Shown piece after piece: positions 24,726-25,511 of a stretch of DNA of 25,511 nucleotides (position 1 is the stretch's first letter; each line of letters opens with the position of its first letter). The notes under the pieces were generated by a model. The model had not been told where the DNA came from, searched no databases, and worked only from the letters and a program-made list of their open reading frames with translations. This stretch comes from JBLFWJ01 sp047611425 (GTDB lineage: Bacteria > Bacteroidota > Bacteroidia > UBA10329): the NCBI GenBank assembly GCA_047611425.1, contig JBLFWJ010000029.1:1-25511 (forward strand). Reading direction: 5' to 3'. The position numbers were made by a program, and so were the translations under genes.

Positions 24726-25511
24726 TCAGATGTAGTTGTAAGCATTTAGAGTAAGGAATTCTTCGAATTCCTCTGTTGCAATAAGCTTCTTGAAAAGCTC
24801 AGTTGCCAATTCAAATTTTCCGTTGTTGAAAGCGTCACTTCCAACGTAAGCTTCAATTTTTTCAAGTTCCGATGGAATGAATCCTTCTACCATTTCGTAC
24901 GAGACTTTTCGCCCGTCTTCCATTTCAGCTCCTCGCTGAATCCATTGCCAAACTTGGGTTCTGGAAATTTCGGCAGTAGCCGCATCTTCCATTAAATTGT
25001 AAATGGCGGCCGCACCATTTCCGCGCAACCAACTTTCCATATAAAGAATACCAACGTTGATGTTCTTTCTAACTCCAGCTTCGGTTATTGTCCCTTCAGG
25101 AACAGCAATCAAGTCGGCAGCAGTAATAGTTTCTGTTCTCTCCTTCGTGATTTGATTCGGAGTTGGCATGTATTCGTTGAACACATCCAAAGCCACCTGA
25201 ACCAATCCTGGGTGAGCAACCCAAGTTCCATCGTGTCCGTTTTTTGCTTCGCGAATTTTGTCATTGCGCACTTTTCCAACAGCAGCGGTATTCGCCTCTT
25301 CGTCACCTTTAATAGGAATGAAAGCAGCCATTCCGCCCATAGCGTGAACTCCACGCTTGTGACAAGTCTGAATCACCAATCTAGAGTAAGCATCCATAAA
25401 TGGAGATGCCATTGTTACCTGATCGCGGTTCGGAACCACAAACTCTGGGTGGTTACGAAAACGCTTGATGTATGAGAAGATGTAATCCCAACGCCCGCAG
25501 TTCAAACCTGC
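24726..25511 (-). CDS. aceB: Malate synthase, C-terminal part (5' truncated by window end)
   Basis: The frame is open to the window edge, beginning with AGLNCGRWDYIFSYIKRF, so about 261 C-terminal residues are present. NCGRWDYIFSYIKRF, MASPFMDAYSRLVIQTCHKRGVHAMGGMAAFIPIK and DGTWVAHPGLV are hallmark segments of malate synthase A, including the catalytic-core barrel. The C-terminal plug contains NINVGILYMESWLRGNGAAAIYNLMEDAATAEISRTQVWQWI with its usual catalytic Asp (MEDAATAEISR). The enzyme condenses glyoxylate with acetyl-CoA to malate, completing the glyoxylate shunt begun by aceA, which lies 76 bp downstream in the same direction. The TTG at 25505 is an internal leucine codon, not a start. 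Confidence 0.95.
   Translation of the reverse strand, partial: AGLNCGRWDYIFSYIKRFRNHPEFVVPNRDQVTMASPFMDAYSRLVIQTCHKRGVHAMGGMAAFIPIKGDEEANTAAVGKVRNDKIREAKNGHDGTWVAHPGLVQVALDVFNEYMPTPNQITKERTETITAADLIAVPEGTITEAGVRKNINVGILYMESWLRGNGAAAIYNLMEDAATAEISRTQVWQWIQRGAEMEDGRKVSYEMVEGFIPSELEKIEAYVGSDAFNNGKFELATELFKKLIATEEFEEFLTLNAYNYI

Overview
The window looks like a chromosomal segment of a gliding or type IX-secreting member of the Bacteroidetes (Bacteroidota), probably from the Flavobacteriia/Cryomorphaceae side. Three things point there: an intact porP-gldKLMN cluster, found only in that phylum; a divergent arginase-fold protein next to topA; and a coaX / outer-membrane protein / TPR / lptC / CNNM-type membrane protein string that is common in the phylum. 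Genus cannot be decided by eye. No mobile element, CRISPR array, rRNA or prophage was seen, and coding density is high.

Region 1 (1-7573). A truncated GT28-type glycosyltransferase on the plus strand meets, stop codon to stop codon, an eight-gene minus-strand block. In transcription order the block is coaX (pantothenate kinase), an outer-membrane beta-barrel protein, a cysteine-rich exported TPR protein, lptC (LPS export lipoprotein), a 70-residue two-helix membrane protein, a CNNM/CorC-type membrane protein, an OmpR/PhoB-type response regulator and a PhoR-type histidine kinase. Most genes overlap or are separated by a few bases, so this is very likely one operon joining cofactor synthesis, envelope biogenesis and a sensor pair. 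A terminator-like hairpin lies inside the lptC signal-peptide codons and may set the level of the distal genes.

Region 2 (7600-12965). A tRNA-Phe(GAA) with a strong downstream terminator is followed by a plus-strand signalling operon. It holds a 1172-residue soluble PAS-GAF-GAF-GAF-PAS-PAS histidine kinase starting at TTG, its NarL-type response regulator (ATGA overlap), and a second, membrane-bound HisKA kinase with no regulator beside it.

Region 3 (13125-22970). topA (DNA topoisomerase I) is followed after one base by a divergent arginase-family protein that has lost three of the six usual manganese ligands. Then come a PorP/SprF outer-membrane protein and gldK, gldL, gldM and gldN, which form the core ring and motor of the type IX secretion system and gliding apparatus. 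Key charged residues of the GldL-GldM motor appear to be present (GldL Glu46, GldM Arg9). The cluster ends at a clear terminator.

Region 4 (22944-25511). On the minus strand are a truncated malate synthase (aceB) and isocitrate lyase (aceA), the two glyoxylate-shunt enzymes, transcribed aceB then aceA. aceA stands out by a strongly restricted, A/T-ending codon set. Its terminator sits back to back with that of gldN.
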